This document shows, one piece after another, positions 1-9,084 of a DNA stretch of 64,000 bases. Within the stretch, counting starts at the first letter, position 1, and the number at the start of each line of letters is the position of its first letter. The position numbers were made by a program, and so were the translations under genes. The stretch is from Algoriphagus faecimaris. Its GTDB lineage: Bacteria > Bacteroidota > Bacteroidia > Cytophagales > Cyclobacteriaceae. The notes beneath the pieces are model-generated. The model worked only from the letters and a program-made list of their open reading frames with translations. It was not told the origin of the DNA and searched no databases. The stretch covers positions 1-64,000 of the forward strand of contig NZ_FNAC01000010.1 of NCBI RefSeq assembly GCF_900101705.1, given 5' to 3'.

Positions 1-303
1 AAGCAAAATTTCGAACTGGGTTATTTTTTCTCGGACAGCCAGGAAGGGATCAAAACACAGGTTTGGATGGTATTAATTGCCAATCTAATATTCACCGTGA
101 TTCACAAGCGGATCAAAGAAGCCGAGCAGTTCACCACCTTGGTGTCCATGGCCAGAGCCAACTTGATCTCCTATGTCTGCTTCCAGACCATCCTAAAAAC
201 CAACTGCCTGGTAGCAGAAGAACGAAATCTGGAAATAATACAATTGGACATCTTTGAAAGTGAGCAGGGGGGTGTTTTGAGAAAAAAAGAAAAATCACCC
301 TAA
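1..303 (+). CDS. IS4-type transposase, C-terminal fragment (cut by window edge)
   Basis: The reading frame is open from base 1 to a stop at 301-303, so the 5' part of the gene lies outside the window. The visible 100 residues include a block of the form ELGYFFSDSQEG followed by a hydrophobic helix and EQFTTLVSMARANLISY. I recognise this as the C-terminal end of IS4-group (DDE) transposases common in Bacteroidota. The DDE catalytic residues would lie upstream and cannot be checked. No terminal inverted repeat could be identified in the following 200 bases, because the other end is missing. Bases 304-511 hold no gene. Confidence 0.7.
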   Translation, partial: KQNFELGYFFSDSQEGIKTQVWMVLIANLIFTVIHKRIKEAEQFTTLVSMARANLISYVCFQTILKTNCLVAEERNLEIIQLDIFESEQGGVLRKKEKSP

Positions 304-511
304 ATAGCCTGGAAACCCACTATTTTCCAACTTCAAAAAGTTACTCGGATGACAGTAATTGAAATTAATAATAAGTAAAATAAATTATACTTCCAAAATT
401 TTAAAAATTTAAATTTTTGGAAAATATTCGAAGTTGTTAGGTGATTTCATCCTGTGGAAGTTCCAAAAATTAGGCTATTTCTTTTTCTTTACAGTTTACG
501 TAAGTTTTCAC

Positions 512-2749
512 TCAATAACGGAGATTTACCTTCATCCCAAAATAGAAATTTCGGGTCGGTGCCGGCTGATAAAATCGCCCTCCAAAAGGATTCAGATCAT
601 TCCCCAATGAGTAGCTTTCATTCAGCAAATTGTCCACCCCAGAATAGATTTCCAAATCTGTTCTCTTTCCGGCTTGCTGAATAAACCCGAACCGAATCCC
701 GATCAAATTATACGAATCCTGATAGACGGTATTGGCATCATTGAGCGGGATTTCGTCGGTAAATTGATGGGTGATATTGAGGTATGTTGAACCAGAAAAC
801 CTTGCATCCAGCGTGTTTACCAGTGTATTTGGTGCTACTCCGGTCAGGTCATTTCCTGAGAAATCATTTTCACGCTGTCGATAGTCTTTAAATGTGAAAT
901 AATGTCCCGTAAAGGCTGAGCCCATTTTCAGATTTCGCACAAAGCCCGCTGCGTTTTGGATGAAAGTATAATCAACAGCTGCCTCGATTCCCATTTGATC
1001 CGTGGAGCCCGCATTGCGGAAAAGCACTACCCCCTGCTCATTGGTGAAGGTGGTGATGGTTTCGTTTAGCCGGAAATAAAATGCAGTCAAATCCACATTA
1101 AGTTGATTTTTTCCCAGTCGGTATCCTAGTTCGTAATTAGTTCCTCGCTCAGCCTCCAAATCCAGATTCAAGCTTCCCTCGTTGGTTCGGACTTCATCAA
1201 TAGTCGGCGGAGAAAAGCCACTACTCACCGAAGCGCGCAATGCTGAAAACTCATTCAAACTGTAATTCACTGCAAGTCTTGGGATCAACAACGGATCAAA
1301 TCTTCGTGTTTGAACTCCCGTGGCCCCACCACTCGCATCGATTTGTCTGTCGATTTCAAAGGAAGAAAAGTTTTGACTTAATCCCAGTGTAATCAAAAAC
1401 TGGTCGGTGAGTTCCCATTCTGCCTGCTGAAACAAAAAGCCTTGAGTGGCTTTTAATTTATCGGTAAATCGAACCGTATCCGCCACTCCATCTCGATTGC
1501 CAAAATTCTGCGCATCGGTCAGGCTTTGCTGAAATTCTCCTCCTGCAATCAGACGAAAAGGTCTTCCTGCCAAATCCCAATCAAAGGTGAAGCGGGATCT
1601 TCCCCCATAGCCGAAGCCCAATTCCTTTTTATAATCCAGAATAAAGGGATTTTCAAAGTCATTGGTATTCAGATACAGTGTCGTATTGTTTTCAATTTTC
1701 TCTGAAATCTGATATAAATGCCCAAAGGTGACCAAAATAGACTGCTGAGAAATGGAACTGTTCTGATTGACCGAACCTGGGCGAGCTTGGGTTGGGTCTT
1801 CCGCCAACTGATCGGCATTAAGTGCCCCTGGAATCTGATAATCTAAATCTGAAACCAAAATTTGCGTGCGGAGTTCCTGCTTTTCATTTATCGGGAAAAA
1901 TCCGCCCAACTGAAACACTCTTCGCTTCATTGCCGAATGCTCCCGATAGCCATCACTTTCTTGGGTTACCAAAGCCGCTTCAATTCCTCCCTTTCCGATG
2001 GGCTGAGAGATTGCTAATCTACCTCGACTGAGCCCAAATGAACCCGAAGCAAATTCAGAGGTAGCATTTCTAACGCTGGGATTGGCTGCATTTTTTAAAT
2101 TGATCACACCTCCGTTTCCTGCACCATAGATACTTCCCGATGGTCCTTTGATCACTTCAGCTGTCCGGATATTGCTTAAGTCCAGCAGGTTCAGTGCCGT
2201 CGTCCCATCCGGGGCAGTGATGGGCACCTCATTCCAATACACTTTGACATTTCTGACCCCAAATGGAGCCCGAAGCGAACTCCCACGGATAGAAACTCGA
2301 TAGCTTGCCGGTGCTCGTTCTTCGATGCGGATTCCCGGTTTGGTATTGAAAGAGCTGACGATGGAAGTTTCATTAAAACGATTAAAATCCTGCTCGCCGA
2401 TCAAACTGATGGAGGCAGATTGCTGAAGAAGCGGGCGATCCGTTTCAAAGGCATTGACAGTAACGCCGGAGAGCGAGACGCTAAGCGGGAAAAGATAAAT
2501 CTCAGTGTTGCTTGACCGGATTTCTTGTTCTACAGAAGCATATCCTTCCTTGAAAAACAGCGCTTTAAAATTACCCTCATCGGGTATCGAAGCCAAACCA
2601 TTTTGATCAGAAAAATACTCCTGATCACCGACTCGAACTACTACTTCCGAAAGGGGTTTAAAGCTGATTCCATCCTGAATGAGAATTTTACTTTGAGAGA
2701 AGACTTCTAGACTGGGCAATAAGACCAAAAACAGTAGTAACTTTTTCAT
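512..2749 (-). CDS. TonB-dependent outer-membrane receptor
   Basis: This 745-residue protein has the architecture of a TonB-dependent receptor. A signal peptide (MKKLLLFLVLLPSLEVFSQS) is followed by a short carboxypeptidase-regulatory-like beta domain (about residues 20-90). Next comes a plug domain with the typical SIRGSSLRAPFG and GPSGSIYGAGNGGVINLK segments, then a beta barrel ending in an aromatic residue. The start at 2749 is preferred over an upstream in-frame ATG at 2806 because it gives a clean signal peptide. The family imports iron chelates, cobalamin or other large ligands using TonB energy. The substrate here is unknown: the plug resembles FecA/iron-type receptors more than SusC, and no SusD is adjacent. 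It is divergent from the fucosidase gene. Confidence 0.9.
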   Translation of the reverse strand: MKKLLLFLVLLPSLEVFSQSKILIQDGISFKPLSEVVVRVGDQEYFSDQNGLASIPDEGNFKALFFKEGYASVEQEIRSSNTEIYLFPLSVSLSGVTVNAFETDRPLLQQSASISLIGEQDFNRFNETSIVSSFNTKPGIRIEERAPASYRVSIRGSSLRAPFGVRNVKVYWNEVPITAPDGTTALNLLDLSNIRTAEVIKGPSGSIYGAGNGGVINLKNAANPSVRNATSEFASGSFGLSRGRLAISQPIGKGGIEAALVTQESDGYREHSAMKRRVFQLGGFFPINEKQELRTQILVSDLDYQIPGALNADQLAEDPTQARPGSVNQNSSISQQSILVTFGHLYQISEKIENNTTLYLNTNDFENPFILDYKKELGFGYGGRSRFTFDWDLAGRPFRLIAGGEFQQSLTDAQNFGNRDGVADTVRFTDKLKATQGFLFQQAEWELTDQFLITLGLSQNFSSFEIDRQIDASGGATGVQTRRFDPLLIPRLAVNYSLNEFSALRASVSSGFSPPTIDEVRTNEGSLNLDLEAERGTNYELGYRLGKNQLNVDLTAFYFRLNETITTFTNEQGVVLFRNAGSTDQMGIEAAVDYTFIQNAAGFVRNLKMGSAFTGHYFTFKDYRQRENDFSGNDLTGVAPNTLVNTLDARFSGSTYLNITHQFTDEIPLNDANTVYQDSYNLIGIRFGFIQQAGKRTDLEIYSGVDNLLNESYSLGNDLNPFGGRFYQPAPTRNFYFGMKVNLRY

Positions 2750-2883
2750 ACCCCGAAAATACATGCTTTCTGCTGTTTTGTTTTGAACTCTTTGATTGAT
2801 GGGCAATTTTATGCCGATGCATGGTCATTTTTTCCTTTTCAAAACCAGTCATTTTTCATAGAATGCAGCTTCAAATCCGCACC

Positions 2884-4914
2884 ATGAAAAAGCTCATTCC
2901 CCTTTCCTTTTTGTATTTATTTACCTTCTGTCAAGAAAAGCCTGCTCCGCCCGAACCGGTTTTTCCCATTCCACACGAGCGACAGATTGCCTGGCAGCAA
3001 CTCGAATTTTATGGCTTTGTCCATTTCAATATGAACACTTTTTCGGATCGGGAGTGGGGCTTTGGGGATGAAAAGCCCCAGCAGTTTAATCCCAGTGCGC
3101 TCGATGCCCGACAGTGGGCAAGAATTGCAAAAGAAGCTGGTATGAAAGGCTTGATCATCACTGCCAAGCATCATGATGGCTTTGTGCTTTGGCCCTCGGA
3201 GTACACCGAGCACTCGGTTAAAAACAGTCCTTGGCGGGATGGAAAAGGGGATTTGATTCAGGAATTTGTGGATGCCTGCCGAGAATATGGATTGAAAGTT
3301 GGGATATATTACTCTCCCTGGGACAGGAATCATCCGGACTATGGAAAGCCTGAATACATCACCTACATGCGGAACCAATTGCGGGAACTGCTAAGCAATT
3401 ATGGGGAAATATTCGAGGTTTGGTTTGATGGTGCCAATGGAGGAGACGGCTGGTACGGGGGTGCCAACGAAGAACGAAAAGTGGACAAACTGACCTACTA
3501 CGATTGGGAAAATACCCATGCTTTGGTCAGAGAGCTTCAACCCCATGCCATGCTATTTTCGGATGCAGGACCGGATGTACGCTGGGTGGGCAATGAGCAT
3601 GGTTTTGCTTACGAAACCACCTGGTCTAATCTGATGCGGGATTCGGTTTATGCCGGTATGCCGGAGTTTTCTGAAAAATGGGCAACCGGTCAAGAAAATG
3701 GTACGCACTGGGTGCCGGTAGAATCTGATGTAAGTATTCGTCCGGGCTGGTATTACCATCGCTATGAAGATCACAAGGTGAAAAGCCTTCCCGAGCTGAT
3801 GGAAATTTACTACAAAAGCATCGGGAGAAATTCTTCTCTTCTGATCAATTTTCCGGTGGATACCCGAGGACTCATCCATGAAAATGACGAAAAAGCCATC
3901 CTGAAAATGGCCGAAAAAATCCGGGAAGATTTTGCCGATAATTTAGTCAAAAGCGCTAAGATTTCTGCAAATACCGAACGCGGAACCGGATATGAAGCGG
4001 AGCTGGCAGCAGATGGAGATTCTGAAACTTATTGGACTGTTCCGGATGGAGAAGAAGGGGCATTTTTGGAAGTCGATTTTGGGAAAGAAGTTAGTTTCAA
4101 CCGACTGCTTTTGCAGGAATACACTCCCTTGGGTCAGCGGGTGAAGGCATTTTCTTTGAAAAAAGAGGTCAATGGAAGCTGGGAAAAAATTGCTGAGGGA
4201 ACTACGGTGGGCTATAAGCGAATTCTACTATTTGCGGATCAGCAAGCCAGTAAAATTAGAATTGTGTTTGAGGAAGGTAAAGCGATTCCGGTGATTGCTG
4301 AGATTGGGGTTTTCAATGCTCCAAAATTGCTTTTGGCTCCGGAAATTTCTCGCGACAAATCGGGAATGGTTACGCTAACTGCTCCCGATGAGGGACTTGA
4401 AATCTGGTACGGATTGGATGACTCCGAACCATCGCAACATTATTCTGAGCCCTTTATGGTCGATAAATCAAGTACGCTTAGGGTCGTTTCCATAGATGCA
4501 AAAACCGGAAACCAAAGTGAGGTTATGCAGAAGGAGTTAGAGTTGGCAAAAGAGAAGTGGAGAAGTGAAGCAGAACGGGCCATCGATGAAAACCCGGGCA
4601 CTTATTTTACGGTCCAAAACAATGAACTTGTGGTGGATTTGGGCGAAAAAATTCAGCTCACTGGATTCACCTATTTTCCTATGCAGGCCCGGTATCCCAG
4701 TGGACATATTACCCGCTATTCATTCGAGATCAGCCTAGACGGAAAGAATTGGGAGCCCGTTTCCGAAGGTGAATTTTCCAATGTGGCCAATAGCCCTATT
4801 GAGCAGTTTATTCGCTTTGAAGCCAAGGAAGCCAAGTTGATCAAGTTAAAAGCCTTGCAAACCTCAGATGGAAATGCGGCGACGGTGGGGGAAATTGGGG
4901 TTCTGACTAATTAA
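2884..4914 (+). CDS. GH29 alpha-L-fucosidase with discoidin-like domains, probable lipoprotein
   Basis: The protein has 676 residues. The N-terminus is a short hydrophobic leader ending in a Cys at residue 16 (LFTFCQEK), suggesting a surface or periplasmic lipoprotein. Residues about 30-345 form a GH29 TIM barrel, with TAKHHDGF, GIYYSPWD and VWFDGANGG. The Asp of WFDG (about residue 182) is at the position of the GH29 nucleophile. Residues about 370-480 and 580-675 look like F5/8 type C (CBM32-like) carbohydrate-binding domains, with a chitobiase-like C-terminal segment between them. The family releases L-fucose from glycans; the WFDG form fits the more linkage-selective GH29 enzymes, which is an inference. 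The start was chosen at the leader Met, rather than at 2821 or 2863. Confidence 0.9.
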   Translation: MKKLIPLSFLYLFTFCQEKPAPPEPVFPIPHERQIAWQQLEFYGFVHFNMNTFSDREWGFGDEKPQQFNPSALDARQWARIAKEAGMKGLIITAKHHDGFVLWPSEYTEHSVKNSPWRDGKGDLIQEFVDACREYGLKVGIYYSPWDRNHPDYGKPEYITYMRNQLRELLSNYGEIFEVWFDGANGGDGWYGGANEERKVDKLTYYDWENTHALVRELQPHAMLFSDAGPDVRWVGNEHGFAYETTWSNLMRDSVYAGMPEFSEKWATGQENGTHWVPVESDVSIRPGWYYHRYEDHKVKSLPELMEIYYKSIGRNSSLLINFPVDTRGLIHENDEKAILKMAEKIREDFADNLVKSAKISANTERGTGYEAELAADGDSETYWTVPDGEEGAFLEVDFGKEVSFNRLLLQEYTPLGQRVKAFSLKKEVNGSWEKIAEGTTVGYKRILLFADQQASKIRIVFEEGKAIPVIAEIGVFNAPKLLLAPEISRDKSGMVTLTAPDEGLEIWYGLDDSEPSQHYSEPFMVDKSSTLRVVSIDAKTGNQSEVMQKELELAKEKWRSEAERAIDENPGTYFTVQNNELVVDLGEKIQLTGFTYFPMQARYPSGHITRYSFEISLDGKNWEPVSEGEFSNVANSPIEQFIRFEAKEAKLIKLKALQTSDGNAATVGEIGVLTN

Positions 4915-5046
4915 CCCTTTGTTTCTACCCAAAAATTTAATCTTAAACCGATTAAAATGGATTCTTTCCGATCGGCTTGTTGAGCTGGGATTTTGAATGA
5001 AAAATCCCTACTTTTTGAGTCAATTGCTTTAAAACCCAACAACCAA

Positions 5047-5607
5047 ATGAATAGACGACACGCACTGCGGCATATCGCCCTGATATCGGGAGGGCTCGCC
5101 CTGATTCCCTCCTGTGATTTCAGTTCGGATGATATCCTCGCCGCTTACGAAAAATTAAAGGTCACTACCTCTGAAAAAGACCTTCTGGGGGTAGTCTCTG
5201 ACACCATCATTCCCTCTGGAGAAATCAGAGGAGCCTTAGAAATCGCTGTCCCTGATTTCATTCTCGTAATGGTCAATGACTGCATGGAAGAATCCACTCA
5301 AGCCCGATTTATGAATGGATTACGGGGATTTCCAGGTTTTGCAGGAAAGAGTTTCTCCAAGCTTTCCTCTAAGGAAAGAGAAGAAAAAGTACTAGAAGGA
5401 TTACGCTTAGAAGGTGAAAATGCACCGGAAGATCAACAATTGAAAGACGTGAATTTTTTCCTCGCGACTACCAAGCGACTCACCATCCAAGGTTATATGG
5501 CTTCCGAATACATCCAAACCGAGGTGATTCCTTACTCACTCATTCCCGGTGCCTATCAAGGGAAAGTATTAATCGCAGACATCCAAAAACCACGAATCAA
5601 TGGCTAA
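5047..5607 (+). CDS. Gluconate 2-dehydrogenase subunit 3-like protein (Tat-exported small subunit)
   Basis: The 186-residue protein begins MNRRHALRHIALISGG, a twin-arginine-type leader, followed by IPSC, which could be a lipidation Cys at residue 23. The remainder matches the gluconate 2-dehydrogenase subunit 3 family, with TIIPSGEIRGALE near residue 55. In characterised membrane dehydrogenases this subunit partners a GMC flavoprotein and carries the export signal for both. Here the GMC gene follows with an 8-base overlap, so the two are almost certainly co-translated. No cytochrome c subunit gene is adjacent. An earlier in-frame ATG at 4993 would bury the Tat motif and was not used. Confidence 0.85.
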   Translation: MNRRHALRHIALISGGLALIPSCDFSSDDILAAYEKLKVTTSEKDLLGVVSDTIIPSGEIRGALEIAVPDFILVMVNDCMEESTQARFMNGLRGFPGFAGKSFSKLSSKEREEKVLEGLRLEGENAPEDQQLKDVNFFLATTKRLTIQGYMASEYIQTEVIPYSLIPGAYQGKVLIADIQKPRING

Positions 5608-7309
5608 TCTGAATCTCAGAAGCAAAGAAGAACGAACTTATCAAGCTATAGTCATCGGTTCCGGTATCAGTGGGGCATGGGCCGCCAAAGAATTTTGTGA
5701 CTTGGGTGTCAAAACCTTAATGCTCGAGCGGGGTAGAAATGTCGAGCACATAAAGGACTACCCGACGACCAATATGCTTCCTTATGAATTTGAACACCGA
5801 GGACAGATTCCTGAGGATATCAAAAAAGAAAATCCGGTCATCAGCCGTTGTTATGCTTTTCGGGAGGATGCCATGCATTTTTTTGTAAAAGACACGGAGC
5901 ATCCTTATGTGCAGGAAAAGCCATTTGACTGGATTCGAGGCTATCAGGTAGGAGGAAAATCCCTGCTTTGGGCGAGACAGGTACAGCGCTGGTCAGACTT
6001 TGACTTTGAAGGGCCCGCTCGTGATGGTTTTGCGGTAGATTGGCCGATTCGATACAAGGATCTGGAAAAATGGTACAGCCATGTGGAGAAATTTTCTGGG
6101 GTCTCTGGAAATAGAGATGGTTTGGCCACACTTCCGGATGGAGAGTTTTTGCCTGGATATGAATTGAATGTAGTCGAAAAGTACTTTGCCGAACAGCTGA
6201 AAAAGAATTACGGCGGAGAGCGGCACATGATTTCTGCCCGTTGTGCTCATATCAATGGAAATTTGGACTTTTTTGCGCAACAAGGTCGAGCGCAATGCCA
6301 GAATCGAAATCTCTGTCAGCGGGGCTGTCCTTTCGGGGGATATTTCAGTTCCAATTCATCGACCATTCCTTGGGCTTTAAAGACAGGAAACCTCACCCTA
6401 AGACCAGATGCTGTCGTGCATTCCATCATTTATGATGAGGAAAAGGGCAAAGCTACCGGCGTGAGAATCATCGATCGCTTCACCAAGGAGATGGAGGAAT
6501 TTTATGCCGATGTGATCTTTGTGAACGCAGCTGCTTTGAATACCAATGCCATTTTACTGAACTCTACCTCCAGCCGATTCCCGAATGGGCTTGGCAATGA
6601 CAATGGACTGCTTGGAAAATATGTAGCCTTTCACAATTACCGCGCTCGTGTTTCTGGGGAATATGAGGGTTTTGATGAATACACTACCGCTGGAGGGCGT
6701 CCGACGAGTGGCTATTTCCCGAGATTCCGAAACGTGTACAAGCAAGAAACAGACTTTCTACGAGGCTATGCCGCTGGTTTCTCAGCCGGAAGAGGTGCTC
6801 GAGCTAACACAGAAGGAGTTGGCATGGAACTGAAAAACAATTTGCTTAACCCAGACCAATACGGCCCATGGTATGTGGGTTCGCATATGATGGGAGAGAC
6901 TATTCCAAAAGAAAGCAACTACGTCGCCCTTGATCCCAATCTCAAAGATGAGTGGGGCATGCCGCAGCTTAAAATATCCGTGGATTACGATGACAATGAT
7001 GAAAAAATGGTCAAAGACTACATCGAGCAGATGACGGAGATGTTTACCAAGGCCGGCTTTACTAATATCCGATCCAGTGACAGCAAGCAGGCACCTGGCT
7101 TAGATATCCATGAGATGGGTGGAGTACGAATGGGCAATGACCCCAAAACCTCCTTACTCAATGCCCATCATCAGCTGCATGCCGTGCCCAATGTCTATGT
7201 GACCGACGGCGCATCGATGACTTCCACTTCGACTCAAAATCCCTCGCTGACCTATATGGCCTTTGCAGCAAGAGCGGCGCATCATGCAGTGGCGGAGAGT
7301 AAGAAATAA
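5600..7309 (+). CDS. GMC-family FAD-dependent sugar/alcohol dehydrogenase
   Basis: This 569-residue flavoprotein starts with a Rossmann FAD-binding motif (AIVIGSGISGAWAA, about residues 17-30). It carries the VGGKSLLWARQV segment of GMC oxidoreductases. The C-terminal half holds HEMGGVRMG and a GASMTSTSTQNPSLTYMA block, which contribute active-site and FAD-binding residues in this family. It has no signal peptide, so it is probably exported folded with the Tat-signal small subunit encoded just upstream (overlap 5600-5607). Family knowledge suggests oxidation of a glycoside, for example at C3 as in bacterial glucoside 3-dehydrogenases, but the substrate is an inference. A Cys-rich stretch near residues 230-250 (CQNRNLCQRGCPFGG) is typical of this branch. 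Confidence 0.88.
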   Translation: MANLNLRSKEERTYQAIVIGSGISGAWAAKEFCDLGVKTLMLERGRNVEHIKDYPTTNMLPYEFEHRGQIPEDIKKENPVISRCYAFREDAMHFFVKDTEHPYVQEKPFDWIRGYQVGGKSLLWARQVQRWSDFDFEGPARDGFAVDWPIRYKDLEKWYSHVEKFSGVSGNRDGLATLPDGEFLPGYELNVVEKYFAEQLKKNYGGERHMISARCAHINGNLDFFAQQGRAQCQNRNLCQRGCPFGGYFSSNSSTIPWALKTGNLTLRPDAVVHSIIYDEEKGKATGVRIIDRFTKEMEEFYADVIFVNAAALNTNAILLNSTSSRFPNGLGNDNGLLGKYVAFHNYRARVSGEYEGFDEYTTAGGRPTSGYFPRFRNVYKQETDFLRGYAAGFSAGRGARANTEGVGMELKNNLLNPDQYGPWYVGSHMMGETIPKESNYVALDPNLKDEWGMPQLKISVDYDDNDEKMVKDYIEQMTEMFTKAGFTNIRSSDSKQAPGLDIHEMGGVRMGNDPKTSLLNAHHQLHAVPNVYVTDGASMTSTSTQNPSLTYMAFAARAAHHAVAESKK

Positions 7310-7336
7310 AGGAAGAAGTCTAAAATCAAAAGTCTG

Positions 7337-7369
7337 AAAAAAGCCCAAGTCGAGAGATTTGGGTTTTTC
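7337..7369 (+). terminator. Rho-independent terminator after the GMC gene
   Basis: An A-rich left arm with GCCCAAGTC, a GAGA loop and GATTTGGG followed by a T run forms an imperfect stem-loop 27 bases after the GMC stop codon. Confidence 0.6.
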
Positions 7370-7437
7370 TCTTTGTTCCAACTCAAACTTGATCCATCAA
7401 TTTCCCTCCCTTCCTCCCCCAAATCAATAAGTTTCCT

Positions 7438-7445
7438 TAATTTTG
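7438..7445 (+). promoter_or_regulatory. Possible -7 box for glyS
   Basis: TAATTTTG matches the Bacteroidota -7 consensus TAnnTTTG and lies 6 bases before the glyS ATG, which would give a near-leaderless mRNA. No good -33 TTTG is seen about 20 bases upstream, so this is tentative. Confidence 0.35.
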
Positions 7446-7451
7446 CGCCCT

Positions 7452-8918
7452 ATGGCAAAGACAGTAACACCGGCGGAAAACGCCCAACTGAAAGATATAA
7501 TTGCCCATGCCAAGGAGTATGGCTTTGTGTACCCGAGTTCGGAAATCTACGACGGCCTGCAGGCGGTCTATGACTATGGGGCTTATGGGGTTGAGTTGAA
7601 GAACAATCTAAAGCGACTCTGGTGGGAAACCATGACCCGTGTACACGAAAATATCGTGGGAATCGATGCGGCGATTTTTATGCATCCTACGACTTGGAAA
7701 GCTTCCGGTCACGTGGATTCTTTCAATGATCCCATGATCGATAATAAGGACAGCAAAAAGCGCTACCGTGCCGATGTCTTGGTGGAGGAGCATGCTGCCA
7801 AGTTGGAAAAAGAGGGAAAAGAAGAAGAAGCAAAGCAACTCACTGCAGCTTTAGCCCGACTACTTGAAGCGGAAGACTTGGCTGGAGTTCGGGACTTGAT
7901 CGTGAATACGGGAATTGCCTGTCCGATTAGTGGCACGACCAACTGGACCGATGTTCGTCAGTTTAACTTGATGTTTTCTACTCAAGTGGGTTCAGTGGCC
8001 GAAGATGCCTCTACCATTTACCTACGCCCAGAAACTGCGCAGGGGATTTTTGTGAATTTTTTGAATGTGCAGAAGACAGCCCGGATGAAAGTTCCTTTTG
8101 GCATCGCCCAAATCGGAAAAGCCTTCCGAAATGAAATCGTAGCCCGTCAGTTTATCTTCCGAATGCGGGAATTTGAGCAGATGGAGATGCAGTTTTTTGT
8201 ACGTCCTGGTACCGAACTCGATTGGTACAAGCAATGGTCAGAAACTCGGATGAACTGGCACTTGGCCTTGGGTACGCCTGCGGAAAAACTGAGAAAGCAT
8301 GACCATGAGAAATTGGCGCACTATGCCAATGCGGCTATGGATATTGAATATGAATTCCCATTTGGTTTCAAAGAAGTGGAAGGAATTCACTCCCGAACAG
8401 ACTTTGATCTGAAGTCACATCAGGAATTCTCGAAGAAGAAGCAGCAGTACTTCGACCCGGAAGTCAATCAAAATTACATCCCTTACGTGATCGAAACCTC
8501 CATCGGAGCAGATCGATTATTCTTGCTGACACTATGCAATGCCTTTACCGAGGAAAAATCAGAGGAGAAAAGCAGAACCTATTTGAAATTCCACCCGGCA
8601 ATCGCTCCGGTGAAGGCAGCGATTTTGCCTTTGACCAAAAAGGACGGGCTACCGGAAAAGGCCAAGGAAATCGTGGACCTGCTCAAGTACGATTTCAACA
8701 TTATCTATGAAGATGCAGCCTCTATCGGAAAGCGCTATGCGAGACAAGATTTGATCGGAACGCCATTCTGTATCGCAGTGGATCATCAGACTTTGGAGGA
8801 CAATACGGTAACCATCCGTCATCGGGATACCACCGAGCAGGAGAGAGTTTCCATCTCTGAGTTGCATGGAAGAATCGCTGAGGCAACGAGCTTTAGACGA
8901 ATTTTTGAGAAGATTTGA
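7452..8918 (+). CDS. glyS: Glycyl-tRNA synthetase (single-chain type)
   Basis: This 488-residue class II aminoacyl-tRNA synthetase charges tRNA-Gly in the cytosol. The N-terminus has the insertion typical of the eukaryote/archaea-like homodimeric enzyme. Motif 2 is visible in GIAQIGKAFRNEIVARQF, with the Glu-rich REFEQMEMQFF block after it. Motif 3 (ETSIGADRLFL) sits near residue 350, followed by the anticodon-binding domain. The start at 7452 is an ATG that gives MAKTVTPAE; an upstream ATG at 7443 would add only three residues and overlaps the probable promoter box. The gene is monocistronic and ends at strong hairpins shared with the convergent GH43 gene. Confidence 0.95.
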   Translation: MAKTVTPAENAQLKDIIAHAKEYGFVYPSSEIYDGLQAVYDYGAYGVELKNNLKRLWWETMTRVHENIVGIDAAIFMHPTTWKASGHVDSFNDPMIDNKDSKKRYRADVLVEEHAAKLEKEGKEEEAKQLTAALARLLEAEDLAGVRDLIVNTGIACPISGTTNWTDVRQFNLMFSTQVGSVAEDASTIYLRPETAQGIFVNFLNVQKTARMKVPFGIAQIGKAFRNEIVARQFIFRMREFEQMEMQFFVRPGTELDWYKQWSETRMNWHLALGTPAEKLRKHDHEKLAHYANAAMDIEYEFPFGFKEVEGIHSRTDFDLKSHQEFSKKKQQYFDPEVNQNYIPYVIETSIGADRLFLLTLCNAFTEEKSEEKSRTYLKFHPAIAPVKAAILPLTKKDGLPEKAKEIVDLLKYDFNIIYEDAASIGKRYARQDLIGTPFCIAVDHQTLEDNTVTIRHRDTTEQERVSISELHGRIAEATSFRRIFEKI

Positions 8919-8930
8919 TAGTGTCTTTAG

Positions 8931-8952
8931 CTGTTAGTGTAGACACTAACAG
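8931..8952. repeat. Perfect inverted repeat just after glyS
   Basis: CTGTTAGTGT and its exact complement ACACTAACAG are separated by two bases (10 bp arms), starting 12 bases after the glyS stop. There is no T run, so it is probably an mRNA 3' stabilising hairpin or a protein site rather than a terminator. Confidence 0.6.
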
Positions 8953-8978
8953 CGGCAGATATGTACGATGACCGTTGG

Positions 8979-9015
8979 AAAAAGCCTTGAGATTTAATTT
9001 CTCAAGGCTTTTTTT
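8979..9015. terminator. Bidirectional terminator between glyS and the GH43 gene
   Basis: AAAGCCTTGAGA (8981-8992) pairs with TCTCAAGGCTTT (9000-9011). The stem is flanked by A and T runs, so it can act on both strands for the two convergent genes. Confidence 0.85.
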
Positions 9016-9084
9016 CTGCCTAAATGAGTGGTCTTTACTCGCGCAAAATTTCCGCATGGCATCAAGGCTTTATCCGTCGGGTTT

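Noticed and set aside
454..684. Plus-strand open frame near the left edge
   Set aside because: It overlaps the C-terminus of the TonB-dependent receptor in antisense, with a composition expected from the shadow of barrel strands.
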